Positions 44,412-55,503 of a DNA stretch of 64,000 nt are shown here, piece by piece. Location: positions 1 to 64,000 of the forward strand of contig ML991798.1 in NCBI GenBank assembly GCA_010094025.1, given 5' to 3'. The notes beneath the pieces are model-generated. The model made no database searches. It was not told the origin of the DNA and saw only the letters and a list, made by a program, of their open reading frames with translations. A program made the translations under genes and the position numbers. Source of the DNA: Viridothelium virens. Taxonomy: Eukaryota > Ascomycota > Dothideomycetes > Trypetheliales > Trypetheliaceae. How positions within the stretch are numbered: the first letter of the stretch is position 1; every line of letters starts with the position of its first letter.

Positions 44412-45190
44412 TAGTAAACCTGAAGAGACAATGGAGTCGCAAAGAACTTCGAATGAGTGTTACTTTTTGGTCTCCAGCCGCATAAGATAAAGCGCTTTGG
44501 AGAGTAGGTGGTGGTGGAAGAGATGGTCGAGGATGAAACTTTCGGAGAAATACGAAACGGATGGACATGGCGCTGTATAAAGCCAATCGGAGCATAAGTC
44601 TGAGTAAGACTATTACGTTGCATGCTTTCTACCTCAGCAATTACATACACTTAATGAGCATGTTGGTATTATATCTTTTTGATATCCGTCATGTGGACTG
44701 TTTTTACGTTAACTACCTTTTAGGTAAGGTAAGGTGCCTAAGGTATGTGTATAGGTTAGGGGTAGGTACCGTAGATAGGTAGGCAATGCCATGTCTTGGT
44801 CACTCCTAAGGTTCACATTTCAGAGCCAACCAGCGTAGATTATCTGCATGATGATTGTAGGTTAAGGTTGACACGGAAATGATGAGGGCAATTTGTATGA
44901 AATAGCTCCTGGACTTAGCGACGTGACAACGATAGTAAGACTTTCCAATGTGATATCTTCCCGAATCATTGTCATATCTATGGACCTCACCATGTTATCA
45001 CTTCAGTGAAGTGACAGGAAGCTGCTTGGTCCCTCTATTGTGAACCTCAAACACCCAGGCAATGCAAGAAAGTCCGTGAAAGCCGCCACAAGTGAACCCA
45101 ATCCCATAGTTTAGGCCGCGCAAAACCGCAAGACTCGCCTTTCAAAAGAGACGCTGAAAGCTCCACTTTATTCGTGCCCTCCTCCTACTG
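44412..45190. other. Intergenic, 779 bp, with a TAGGTA-rich tract
   Basis: Lies between convergent 3' ends. Around 44705-44785 the sequence is dominated by variants of AGGTA, such as TAGGTAAGGTAAGGTGCC and TAGATAGGTAGGCA. It looks like a degenerate short-word repeat rather than a clean microsatellite. No gene seen. Confidence 0.45.
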
Positions 45191-46583
45191 TTAAGGCCCG
45201 CCCATGGGAGGCTGTCGAAACAGCTTGAAGCTCCGGACAGCTGCGCTGATGACTACGAACTTTGCTTCCTGAGGATGATACGCAGCTCTGACATCCAGCG
45301 TGGCTCGTGCCTTACTACCAGAGACCTCCACCAATCCGCTCACAATACATGTTCCTCTTGGCGGCTCCATTTTCGGAGGCACTCGATTCTTGTCCATATT
45401 TGCGTAAAATACATGAAGCACAAGTGGAACTTCGGTTCCGGATGGCAATGAACCAGAGGGTAGCTTGGGTAGACTCGAAGTCGTTGTTGGACGATCAGCC
45501 GCATGTCCAGCCGTTGGTGCGCTCTTTGCCGTCGACGAATCCTGAGTTTGGACCGGATTTGAATCAGAAGCTGATTTGTCTATCCCATTCGAGGGAGTGC
45601 TTGACATGTTCCTGCTGGACCGGCCGAGATGCTTTTCTTGCATCCGTTGAATAGCTTGCATACTTTGCCGCAGTTGTTCATCCTCTCTTGTTGGTTTGGT
45701 TTGTATGCCAAGGGTTGCTTTAGCCTTTTGCCATTGAATACGCCATAGGACTCGCATGCTTGCATATATAGAGGAGAACGCAGCGCTAGGCCATAGAGTC
45801 CGATTAATACGTTGTTCGTCTAGCTCAGAGCTCGTCTTTTTCGCAAGCGCTATGTAGTCGTCCGTGATGATAATCCTAATACTCTCGTCATTTTCCCATT
45901 TTTGGCTCTTCCCTAACTGTAAGGCTTACCCTGTCCGCTCAAATTCTGGTGGTGGCCCATTCGGAAACTGTATGTCTAGCCAGATCTTGCCTGCTTTGGG
46001 AGCACCACCCAGACTATGCGAAAACCTGATATTTCCGGTCACATGCATCATGATAAGCGCAACCAATTCCTGTTGAATCTTTTGATGCCTTTGTTTATCG
46101 CCGGCTAATTTTATAAACTCTTGCCATTCCGGATCGCTACCCCGGTAAAACGATCGCTCTTTCCGTTTTGCAAGACTGAGCGGGATGAATATTGAATCTT
46201 CGTCAGGCTCATAATCCTCGAGATCCTCATCTTCACCTGTATTTGATTCGTCGACCTCCGAAAGCTCTCCTTCGGAATCCTCCTCTTCGATTTCAATTTC
46301 CGGAAAGAATAGATAGAAGTAGGCAACCGCGCATCCCGAATAGAGTCCAAAGGAAGCAAGACGCCTAGATTGAATTGTCAGCCACAAGCTTTTCCTCTTC
46401 CCTTTCTCAAAAAGGAGGCACATACTTCCAGTCGAAGACGCTAGGCTTTTTGAACCGTACCCGTTGGACAGGTGCATTTTCCGCATGCTGAAAGCTCTGC
46501 AAGCTTCTTCTGCAAGGTGCTCGACTCTGAGAGAGAATGCTGCGATACTGAATTCGAGCTCGAATTACTCTTGAGCGGAACAT
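45191..46583 (-). CDS. Conserved ascomycete protein of unknown function, probably mitochondrial
   Basis: Exons on the minus strand are 46426-46583, 45930-46364 and 45191-45881 (427 aa). The N-terminus is a strong mitochondrial-type presequence: MFRSRVIRARIQYRSILSQS, rich in Arg/Ser with no acids. A hydrophobic helix follows at residues about 53-70 (FGLYSGCAVAYFYLFF). Next comes an acidic segment, then a conserved-looking core (SDPEWQEFIKLAGDKQR, GKIWLDIQFPNGPPPEFERTG) and a C-terminal block (GTCIVSGLVEVSGSKARAT, LDVRAAYHPQEAKFVVI). The second intron is 48 nt and removes an in-frame TAA. No enzyme motif is visible. A single-span inner-membrane protein is plausible but unproven. It starts head to head with Vps3844. 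Confidence 0.7.
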
Positions 46584-46927
46584 ATCTGGGAGTGAGGCTG
46601 GATGTAATGAAGGGATAAAGGACGACGGGAGTGGGGAAAGAATCGGGATGCGGGCAAGCAGACGCCGTAAAGCAAGAAACCAAAGAAGCGAGAGGGTATC
46701 ACCAGCTAGAATAATATGAATCTCAAAATGCCATGGAGGATAAGTCGTGCGGTTGGCGATAGGCCAATATGTACGGCGCAGACTACGTAGATCGAGGGGT
46801 GGTTGATTCGTGACGCCTCATGACGCTTGCCGTCCGCAACAGCGAACTGTCCAGACCATCACCTCCCCAGAGCTTCGCGCTGTCCCTCGAAAGCACCGCT
46901 TCGTATTTCCCTCCCCAATCCACAACC

Positions 46928-48238
46928 ATGAAGCCGTTACCGAGCTTGCTTCTCTCTGGATTGACCTGTCATATATCCTTCGTGGCAGCATCCTCTGCGG
47001 TCGCCCGCGTATATCTTCACGATCCGGACAGCGTTCCAGAGCCAACATCAAAACAACCCAGCTTACCAGCTGACACTGCGCGGTTAATAATTGCGCAAAG
47101 ATTGGGCTTATCAAGTTTTCATGCACTTCAGGAAGTAGATGAGGAGGATTTGGAATATATTAACCGATATGCGGCCCCGGAACAGACCCTCTTCGTCAAT
47201 CCAAGTTCGAGCAGAAGGCCTCAGGCGATAGTCGTTGTTGAGGAGGGGGAGTGGCCAGAAGGTATCATGATATTCGCAACTGGCATCTCTTCGCCCGAAT
47301 TTGCGGCTGACTGGAACAATATAGACATTGATCCCTCTCTGATTTCGCTTCCCTCATTTGACATATCCAATCCTCCCTCTCCCTCTTCGAATGCCGCGCT
47401 TCTACAGGACCTCGTTGAACAAGCCAGTTCTGCTGAATATGGTCTTGCTCCATCCTCAAATTTAGCGCATCACCTGGAGCATGACGAATCGTACAAGAGT
47501 CTCCCAGCCAGCGACCGCTACTTTCTCCACCGGCAATCCTCAGACAACATCGGTCAACTCCTCTCCACGCTACGCTCCAAATCTGCTACCCTCACACTAA
47601 TATTTATGCCCACCTCTAACTCTTCTAATGACAACTCGTGGGGCAGCTATTCCCTGCCCACAGAATTTACAGAATCTTACATCCGTTCGCCACATGCTTA
47701 TGCACATGCACACGCACATGCAAAGCGCCAAGGAGAGGAACTTCTAGAAGCTGAAACTCAAGACTCTAAGAGTGGCGAGAATATTGAGACAGTTTCAGTT
47801 GCCGCCTCGAGTTCTGCCTCCAGCAGTGGCTCAACCTCTGCTCCTACATCAACAACGCCTCCGGCCGGTATTCTCCCAGCATGCTTTCCCAACGCGGATG
47901 CCTGCAGTGGGAAGACAAATGGATGTTCTGGCCATGGTACCTGCGAACTCAAGTATACAAATAAAGATCAACAGGGCAGTCAGAAAGAATGCTGGGCCTG
48001 CAAATGCCAGAATATCGTCGACAAGAATGACATGGGACAACTCCTCACAACTGTCTGGGGTGGGCCAGCATGTCAGAAAAGGGATGTGAGCACGAGCTTC
48101 TGGCTTCTTGCCGGATTCACCATTGCTATGGTCAGTGCGGTTGCATGGGGGATTGGACTTTTATTGAGCATGGGTAGTGAAGAGTTACCTTCTGTTATTG
48201 GGGCCGGGGTGAGCGGACCAGGGGCAAGGGGAAAGTAG
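46928..48238 (+). CDS. DUF3844/Vps3844-type vacuolar sorting membrane protein
   Basis: Intronless, 436 aa from ATG 46928. The frame is open upstream to 46820, but 46928 begins a clear signal peptide (MKPLPSLLLSGLTCHISFVA). The luminal region has a FHALQEVDEEDLEYINRYA-like segment, a short His-Ala repeat (AHAHAHAHA-type, 47697-47722) and a Ser-rich linker. The C-terminal DUF3844 domain has an EGF-like Cys arrangement: ACFPNADACSGKTNGCSGHG, then CWACKCQN and GPACQKRDVS. A membrane helix (FWLLAGFTIAMVSAVAWGIG) and a short tail end the protein. Vps3844 proteins are annotated for vacuolar sorting in fission yeast; otherwise they are poorly studied. The start is 344 bp from the divergent mitochondrial-type gene. 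Confidence 0.87.
   Translation: MKPLPSLLLSGLTCHISFVAASSAVARVYLHDPDSVPEPTSKQPSLPADTARLIIAQRLGLSSFHALQEVDEEDLEYINRYAAPEQTLFVNPSSSRRPQAIVVVEEGEWPEGIMIFATGISSPEFAADWNNIDIDPSLISLPSFDISNPPSPSSNAALLQDLVEQASSAEYGLAPSSNLAHHLEHDESYKSLPASDRYFLHRQSSDNIGQLLSTLRSKSATLTLIFMPTSNSSNDNSWGSYSLPTEFTESYIRSPHAYAHAHAHAKRQGEELLEAETQDSKSGENIETVSVAASSSASSSGSTSAPTSTTPPAGILPACFPNADACSGKTNGCSGHGTCELKYTNKDQQGSQKECWACKCQNIVDKNDMGQLLTTVWGGPACQKRDVSTSFWLLAGFTIAMVSAVAWGIGLLLSMGSEELPSVIGAGVSGPGARGK
47697..47722 (+). repeat. Short His-Ala coding repeat
   Basis: Within the Vps3844-type gene, GCACATGCACACGCACATGC-like codons encode alternating Ala and His. It is a short in-frame hexanucleotide repeat, likely to vary between strains. 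Confidence 0.6.
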
Positions 48239-49268
48239 GCACGTTGATACTATATTGGTACAACTTAGGGAGAGCAGACCAAGCTAAAGCCGAAGTAGGC
48301 GACTATCGCCTGTCATCTGTTTCTTGTGTGGTAAGACTGCCTGAGTTGATAATTATTGTATCTAGTTGAGTAGATTTTGGGCTTGTTCTGTACTTTTAGA
48401 CTATGTGGCGCCGCTGGAACAAAAGATACCTAGCACTGAGACTCAGGACTTTTTGGGAAGTGCTCCGTAGTTGCTTGGCTTGAGTTTGATGCACCTGTTT
48501 AGATACAGGTAGGAATAACACGATTACGTAAGCTTGAATTTGATATAACCTTACCTTGGTACTGATCTACCTATAAAACCAGTCACCCGAAAACTGTTTA
48601 CCGCAACTCTCAAATTCTCGCCTAAGTCACCTCTCAATGCGTTGTCGCGTTCCTAGAGAGAATTCTCTCACAATGTCAGTGAGGAGAACAAGTCAACATG
48701 ACGACACCGCTAGAAATACTAGAGGATCCGAATCTGAATTGGGTCAACAGTACAGTAGCTCAAGTAATAGCTGAGCTCATTTATTTCGGAGTCACTCGCT
48801 TCGATCGTAAATTATCTTATTTTCCCAGTGCTACAGGCTGCTCACAGTAGCAGTCATACTGCCTTCCGCATTTCATGCTCGTTATTTCTCATTCATCGAA
48901 GCCTGTAACGGCCGGGGCGATGAAAGACATTGAGTTTACAAGGTCTACCACGAGGTTTGATGAATGGTCGCTAGGTATGCTCACAGTACCGACTTTTCCC
49001 AATCGTGAGTGGAATTAAAAATACATGTACTGTTAGACGTAGCCAATTTTTTGGCCTATAGAGGTTTAATGGGTACCTAATACTATGTATCCAGAGCCAC
49101 ATAAATTATTCAGAATGATCTTGAGATGAGAACCCATAAAAGATTTCGTTATTCTATTTTAGATCTGTACAAGCCAAAAGAGCCCTGGAATTTTTTTAGG
49201 CTTGATGCAGTGCTCTCGAGTCTTGCTGTAGCCCACCGACGTTTCTTAATGACCGCCTTGGTACGCCG
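48239..49268. other. Intergenic, 1.0 kb, convergent 3' ends
   Basis: Lies between the ends of the Vps3844-type gene and the alpha-galactosidase gene. It has AGGTA/TACCT-type words near 48505 and 48550-48575. No gene or long repeat seen. Confidence 0.4.
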
Positions 49269-50903
49269 TCATAGCTCGTCTCGCTTTCGCATCGTACTCG
49301 AAGCTTGCCTAATCCTATATAGGCCAGCTGAGTGTCGATCTATCATCGCAGAGAACCTGCTTTGAGATCCTGGCCCAATGGTGCCCACTTTTGAACCGTA
49401 CAATGCCGTATTATTGTTCATCAGTCCGTCAGCATAACTCGTAGCAGTCGCATTATACCTGGTGGTGCTATTGGAATTTGCACCAATCGTCGGTGCAGTT
49501 CCATTGATGATTGATCCAGCTTCTTCATCACTCATACGATTTGCCCACAAGTCATACACATCCCAGCTCTCTGAGAGTTCTGGCGGGGCCTGGTAGGCGC
49601 CAGCAGTTGCATCATCGAGGAATATATCATAGAGTGTAGTGTTCATCATCATACTCAGATTTCCAGCATTGAGCAGAGCGAAGACCTGGTCACCATTGTC
49701 CATCGAGCGTGTCCAGAGAGCAATCTCACCCTCACCAGTTTCGTCAGGGTTGACGAAATATTGCCATTTACGGACAGCAGCGGAGCCCGACGGGTCTTGA
49801 TTGAGGGCGAGGACGGCAGGATTGGAATATATAGCAAGATTCGCAGGAGAGAGAGTAAGGACGTTGGTACCTATAAGCAGTGGCGAAGAGTTGATGGCCC
49901 ACATAGAGAAGTGCACAACGTATTCGCTATCTGCCACAATCATTAGATGACTCTGCCCAGCAACGGTTCCAGCTTATGGATCTGCTTACCACTTTGACCC
50001 CCATTGCCAACCTCTAACATATCCATGTCATTGAAGGCACCCGGCTGCGACCTTGATGTAATTGGCGTCATCTTGTTCAAGATATTCATGATGGAGCAAT
50101 GATATCCAGGCCACGCGCATGGTGTTTCTGTACAGGGACAACGACTATCAGGGCGATTGAAGGAGTCATAGACATCTCCGGACATACGCCAGGAATTCGA
50201 AATGGTGTATGCCCAGTCGAATGGGTTATCATCTCCCCAGTTGCACAAAGAGTAAAGGATCGGCCGTCCCGTCTTGTTCAGCGCTTTTGACATAACATCA
50301 TACCGGTTGAAAGACAGCATCGCATTCCCTGATTGCCCCTGGTTGTAACAGTTGTCGTACTTCAGATAATCAACGTCCCAACTTGCCCAAAGATCCGCAT
50401 CTTTCTGTTCATAGCCAAGAGAACCTGGATATTTACCGCAGGTGTAAACACCAGCAGAGGAATACATGCCAAACTTCATGCCCATGCTGTGAAGTGTATC
50501 TGCGACATGCTTCATTCCACTTGGGAATTTCTCGGCTTCCAAATATTAGTAATGAATGGCAAAGCGATCAGATTGAGAGAAGCATACGATTGGCCACCAG
50601 ATAACCAGTCGAATTACGTCCAATTGACCAGCAGTCATCCAAGACGATATAATTATAGCCAAGGTCCCTGAGTCCATAGTCGACCATTGCTCGAGCGGTG
50701 TTGAGCAGGAGGCTTTCATTGACATTGCACTGGAAAGCGTTCCAATTATCCCAACCCATTTGAGGCACAAGGTTGAGTCCATTGTAGGAAGATGCACCAG
50801 GAATAATTACTTCACCAGTTTTATTGTCCAGGTACGAGTCTACTGGATTGTAAAACAATTGCAGCAAGGCGAGAGCTCGGCGAGCGAATGACCAACGCAC
50901 CAT
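49269..50903 (-). CDS. GH27 alpha-galactosidase ending in RDEL
   Basis: Exons on the minus strand are 50588-50903, 49990-50535 and 49269-49930 (507 aa). Family motifs: NGLNLVPQMGWDNWNAFQCN, YIVLDDCWS, the nucleophile region WDVDYLKYDNCYN and the acid/base region PGAFNDMDMLEVGNG. Both splices rebuild conserved sequence (VANPEKFPSGMK and GGQSDSEYVVHFSMWA). GH27 enzymes release terminal alpha-galactose from galactomannan, raffinose-type sugars or glycoproteins. About ten N-x-S/T sites suggest passage through the secretory route. The N-terminus (MVRWSFARRALALLQLF) is only a weak signal peptide or anchor. TATATAT lies about 75 bp before the ATG. The last four residues are RDEL, an ER-retrieval-like tetrapeptide, which is unusual for this family. 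Confidence 0.9.
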
Positions 50904-51950
50904 TTTTGCGGACACCAGGACTCGTATTAAAATGCCAAAAGAGCCATACTTGGGGAGCAAGGCCTAAGAGATATATAGACCTACCTCTACCCCGCAAAGC
51001 ATTACAACGATGCGGTGGGTGCCATTTCTCGGCGTACCCATTTTAGGGTGACGCGTTTTGGGGCTCCGCATTAGAGCATTGTGTACTCCGTATTGCTGCG
51101 GGGATCTTCGCTTCTTTGGATTTGCTAGCCCTGATCATCTTTCAAGTATTAGACTCAGGTACAGGGAGCGGAAGATATGCAGGTTGACGTCCGATCTGCA
51201 AAGGGATGCAATTTCCTGCCGGTCAGGCTCGAGATTCGAAGCGGAAAGCGGTAGTTGTACGAGACTAGAGTAAGCATTTTCAGGGAAGCTGGACCTACGG
51301 AAGATTTCTCGGATTAAATGAGGAGCAATCTGCGGGAAACGGGGCGAAGTGTTGCAGAGGATCTCCTACCTTAGAATTGGAAGTCCGGATCTCGTGGGAA
51401 AATAAAATATCGCGTCGACGTCACTGGTCTTGGCGGCGACCTTCCACATCCAGTGCCATCCACGGGGCTGGGCGCACACTTATCCCTTGGCATCCGTGGC
51501 ATCGATCTTAGGACTTGAATACTATTCCTGGAATGAAAATAAACACGCAAAGCATGCACCAACTTGTTACAAGACCTCTGGCTGGCAAATTGGAGGCAAG
51601 CCCGGGCCGGCAAGCAACCTTGTCAAGGATACAGTACTCGGTTCCGGTTTACCTTCTCGTCTGGCGTGTTGTTGACGATGTTGTCTCTAACAAAACGGTT
51701 CCTTCGCCTGTCCAGTGCGTTGTGTCAACGTGATTCTACTGATTCTGATAGTTGAAGTAGAGTTGATGCATAGGCTCTAAGCAGATACTGCTAAGCCATG
51801 TTTTTAACGTCATGACTCTGTTGTGGGCAGTTCATGAGAACAGTTGCGAACAGGAAGTTTACTCCAATCTGCACTGTAGAGTAACGTGAGAAAATCTCGT
51901 CAACAGACTGCACACTGGAGTGGGAGAACATGCGATCGTAATTTTAGACC

Positions 51951-51968
51951 GTACCTAGTCCTAGGTAC
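51951..51968. repeat. Perfect inverted repeat GTACCTAG-TC-CTAGGTAC
   Basis: Eight-base arms with a two-base spacer, 148-165 bp upstream of the ORC3 start. It could be a dimeric protein site or chance within TAGGTA-type sequence. Confidence 0.55.
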
Positions 51969-52053
51969 CTTTTGGGTACTTACCGTGCTTACGATACCTA
52001 GCGGTCGTGCGTTTTCTGCCGGGCAGATTCGCGACCTTCTACAGTAGCCGAGC

Positions 52054-52066
52054 ACGCGTGACGCGT
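52054..52066. promoter_or_regulatory. Tandem MCB-like elements ahead of ORC3
   Basis: ACGCGTGACGCGT contains two ACGCGT hexamers one base apart, 50-62 bp before the ORC3 ATG. In yeasts ACGCGT (MCB) is the MBF site of G1/S-transcribed replication genes. The tandem arrangement at the right distance makes regulation by an MBF-like factor likely, though untested here. Confidence 0.6.
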
Positions 52067-52115
52067 CTACCCAATCGTGCCAATCTAAGTCTGGCACCTT
52101 TGGGATCATACGTCA

Positions 52116-54417
52116 ATGGAGTACGAAAAATGCTACGTCCTTGAGATCCCAAACGAGCGACCTAAGAAGAAGCGAAAAATTGATCAGAAAAGTTCGTTGT
52201 CATCATGGGAACAGCGCAAGCAGTTATATAGTGAACTGTGGAGGCGGCAAGAGCAACGCATTAACGTGAACCTCTTCATCTTGCCTACCTTTGGCTTCTC
52301 AATTTCTGACAAGGATTAGGATGTTCTCGACAAATCCAACCGAGAGACTTTAGATAATATTTTGGACTTCATCGACCAGACGAGATCGGAGGGCACCAGC
52401 CCTACAATTCCAACTGGGATTATTTCCGGCGGGCCGGACCTCTCTTCTCGACGAAGACTCTTCGAGCAATTAGCTGCATCAATCCAGAAAACAAAGGATT
52501 GCAATGCCTTTGTTGCTTTATCCTCTAGAGATGCGTTGAATCTCAAAGGTCTTCTGAGAACTCTTATCCAGCGGGCAACATCGAGAAGTGAAGCCCTCGA
52601 TGATAACGAAGACGAATTCGTCCCCCATCGAAAAGGGCCCCGATTATTGAACTATGACCTTCGCACTCTGCAGGAGTGGGCGGCAGAGCATCGCGTTGCA
52701 AAGGTTGTCGTGGCGTTCGAGGATAGCGAAGCCTTTGATTCCGCATTACTCGCAGAAGCCATAGACGTACTCAGGTTTGCTCATTCATCGATACGTGTCT
52801 TGTGTCTGACTGATGAGTTATAGTACTTTCCCAGTAAAATTTGTGCTCCTTTTCGGCGTCGCCACATCCGTAGAACATTTCCAAGATCGTCTTCCTCGGG
52901 CGACGATTCGAAAGTTAGAAGGACGACAATTTGACGCTGTAAAAGCAAATGATATGCTTGAGCGGGTCTTCGAAGTTACGATAGACGATCCTGATCAACG
53001 ACTCTGGCTTGGTCCGGGACTTTGTCGAATGATGATAGATCGACAAAACGATCATTTTCAAAGTGTGCAAGCATTCGTAGACGCGGTTCAAGTATGTTCG
53101 GTCATGATAGAACTTATGATTGACTAATGTTTGCACAGTATGCTTATATGTCTCATTTCTATGCCAATCCACTTAGCTTGTTTCTCGGTGAAGGTCCTAC
53201 AGACAAGACTATACCCAAGGATCATTTGGAAGGCGTAAGAAGTCTTGCATCCTTTCGAAAGTAAGCAGCAACTCAAAACTTAGACTCTCCGCTAACGCAT
53301 AGCAGATATGCTGAAGACACACTTGAAGAGGGTAAGACTGATGCTGTACGCTCGTGGCTCGACTCAGACCAGCAACTCCTCCAAAGTATTCAACATGCCT
53401 TGCAAAGCGGAACAGATAAGATGAGAGGCATCATTGGCGCTTTGAAGCTTGTGCGTCATTTGAGAGCCGTTTTCCAACAGCAACCCGATATTACATTCTC
53501 CAGCCTCTATATAAAAGCCACAGCAGGTAGCCTAAATCAGTCTCCAATCATTCGAGAACTTCTTCTCTTGGTGAAGAAGGTGGCATCCAACAAGTTACCA
53601 GCGATACTAGGGTATCTCAGTTCTGCGAACCAAGTTCAAATCGCCAAAGTAGCCGATCAGATGCTCAAAAGGCTCGATGAACTCATTGCAGGAAACGAGC
53701 ACGCAGCTGAACCCTTGAGGAGCGAGCACGATCTCCGTCATGAAACTTTGAGGACCACCGTAGTCGCTCAAAAGGTTGAGCTAAGTAAACAAAAGTCAAG
53801 TCTTACGAAACAGGAGAGCGAATACTCTGAGATCGTGCGGGACTTGCACCGAATTCTCTCCGAATACTTTGATGCCATGCTAAGCGACCCCAAAGCTGTG
53901 TTCACGCACGAGATTTTCATGTATGACATCAAAAGCCCGCATCGAGACTCCTCAATGCCTAGACCTCGACTCGTTATTGAGCGTGCGCTGTCGACTCCTC
54001 ATGACTATCTCAACTGCCGCTGTTGCCAGGTTGGTCGAGTCCACGAAGACGAGGTACGGAACGAACTGATTTCACAAGCTCTACCAAATGCTGACCATGC
54101 ATTTCTAGTCAGTCTTAATGCCATCGAATCCGCCAACTTCGATTCTCTATCAACTGTATCTGGAATCGGGCTCTCTAATCAATGTTTCTGACCTTTATTC
54201 GGCATTCAATGCAATCATTGGAAAAGGTGATAATGGTGATGACGAGAAACGCGTCATGTACGTTCATCTTATCCGTCCCGAGTTCCAGATTTCTTTAACA
54301 AGCCAATCTAGGGTACTTTTTCAGCGAGCGCTTGCTGAGCTCAAATATATGGGATTCATGAAAACGAGCCGAAAGAAAATGGATCATGTTACTAAACTTG
54401 CATGGAAGGGGCTGTGA
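52116..54417 (+). CDS. ORC3: Origin recognition complex subunit 3
   Basis: Six exons: 52116-52265, 52320-52774, 52824-53091, 53139-53260, 53306-54053 and 54109-54417 (683 aa), all phases consistent. The N-terminus has a basic cluster (RPKKKRKIDQK, a likely nuclear signal). The Orc3 N-terminal region shows IPTGIISGGPDLSSRRRLFE and the splice-built FPVKFVLLFGVATSVEHF, then DRLPRATIRKLEGRQFD. After the third splice come YAYMSHFYANPLSLFLGEG and HLEGVRSLASFRK. The C-terminal winged-helix part reads TSILYQLYLESGSLINVSDL and RALAELKYMGFMKTSRKKMD, ending LAWKGL. ORC3 is part of the Orc1-6 ring that loads MCM helicases at origins. Length matches family members. It ends 73 bp before the 3' end of the convergent 3-HAO gene. 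Confidence 0.92.
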
Positions 54418-54489
54418 TTTGTTCTGCAGCGTGCAAACTTATTCTTCGCTCCGTTGCTATATATACAAGGGGGCTTGCCAGGCCAGGTC

Positions 54490-55246
54490 TTACGCTTTGG
54501 CCTTTGGCCGCACATCACAAATCTCACCACACTTTTTACAGGTCCTTGCCTCAGCATCTTTTTCAAACGCCTGCACGGCCTCCTTGATCTGCGTACCCAG
54601 ATCTGTACAATAAAAACTTTTCTCATGTACCTTTTCTCCGCATGCCTGGCAATACCACCTCAAGCGATCGACGCTATCCTTTGGCCGCGGCTGTTCAATC
54701 ACCACCCCAACAGTATTAGCAAAGCGCACGGGATTATGCGGGACATTTGCGGGAAGGAGGAAGATGTCGCCTTCATGGATGTGGATGTCTTTGAAAATGC
54801 CGCCAGTGGAAGGTTTGAGAGCTTCGGCGGACTCGAAGGTGGAGGGTGAAACCGACATGTCAACGGTCTTGAGCAGCATAGAGCCTTGATATTGGTAGAA
54901 CCATTCTGGCGTCGTGTTGATGTGGTAATCAGTCCGGGCATTCGGGCCACCCACTATTTGGACGGTCATCTCATCGTTGTTTATTAGGTGGTTGTTGACG
55001 GGTGGTTTGAGAAGGTGCGCGTTTTCTGAGAGCCTGTCAAAGGCGAAGTGTGAACTCGGCACATTTATACATATATCTGATGGCGTACCATTTCGGAATA
55101 TTCAGTGGAGCAGCGAGCTCTCGCCGATGTGTTGTGCTAGAGAATGGAGCGCCTTGCAAGCGATGACACGGATAAAGGCTCTGCTGTGGAAGAGAGCGAT
55201 TTAAGCCTCCCGTAGTTATAGACCGTATTATTCTCGACGACTTCAT
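54490..55246 (-). CDS. BNA1: 3-hydroxyanthranilate 3,4-dioxygenase with an N-terminal targeting-like extension
   Basis: Exons on the minus strand are 55089-55246 and 54490-55033 (233 aa). The splice yields LNIPKWLSENAHLLKPPVNN, the usual 3-HAO start region. Iron ligands lie in RTDYHINTTPEWFYQYQGS (His, Glu) and ANVPHNPVRF (His). The C-terminal rubredoxin-like iron site is CQACG and CKKCGEIC. The enzyme opens 3-hydroxyanthranilate on the kynurenine route to NAD. It is usually cytosolic, but about 45 residues precede the conserved core: MKSSRIIRSITTGGLNRSLP... ending near APFSSTTHRREL, Arg/Ser-rich with no acids until the end, which looks like a mitochondrial presequence. No alternative ATG is available in exon 1. 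Confidence 0.9.
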
Positions 55247-55503
55247 CTTCTCCGAGCTGGATCCGAAGACAGAAAATGTGTCTTAAAGTTGAGTGATAAT
55301 TTACAGCATTTAGGTCGAAGCGGGATTGGAAATCTTTCGGGACCCCGCTGATATCATCGACGCTATGCTCTTCTACCCGTCAGTTACACTTTTAGCCCTA
55401 TGAAACGATTCGCGTTAGGAGTGCGGCTTGAACGGCCTCTCCAAAAATTAATCCACCCTCCTCGAAAGTCTGCATCTAGTGTTCGGAATATCTCGTCGTG
55501 ACC
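55247..55503. promoter_or_regulatory. Divergent promoter of BNA1 and the copper transporter, 257 bp
   Basis: Only 257 bp separate the two outward-facing start codons, so control elements must be compact and possibly shared. I see no certain copper-response motif. Confidence 0.4.

Larger units (their letters stand above)
50904..52115. promoter_or_regulatory. Divergent intergenic region of the alpha-galactosidase and ORC3 genes, 1.2 kb
   Basis: Holds both promoters. Noted sites are TATATAT near 50977-50983 for the galactosidase, a perfect 18-bp palindrome at 51951-51968 and tandem ACGCGT at 52054-52066 next to ORC3. Short frames around 51370-51755 lack motifs. Confidence 0.45.

Noticed and set aside
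46441-46683. 80-codon minus-strand frame starting MVSCFTASAC
   Set aside because: The overlapping frame from ATG 46583 splices cleanly into the conserved body and has a mitochondrial presequence, so this one is a shadow.
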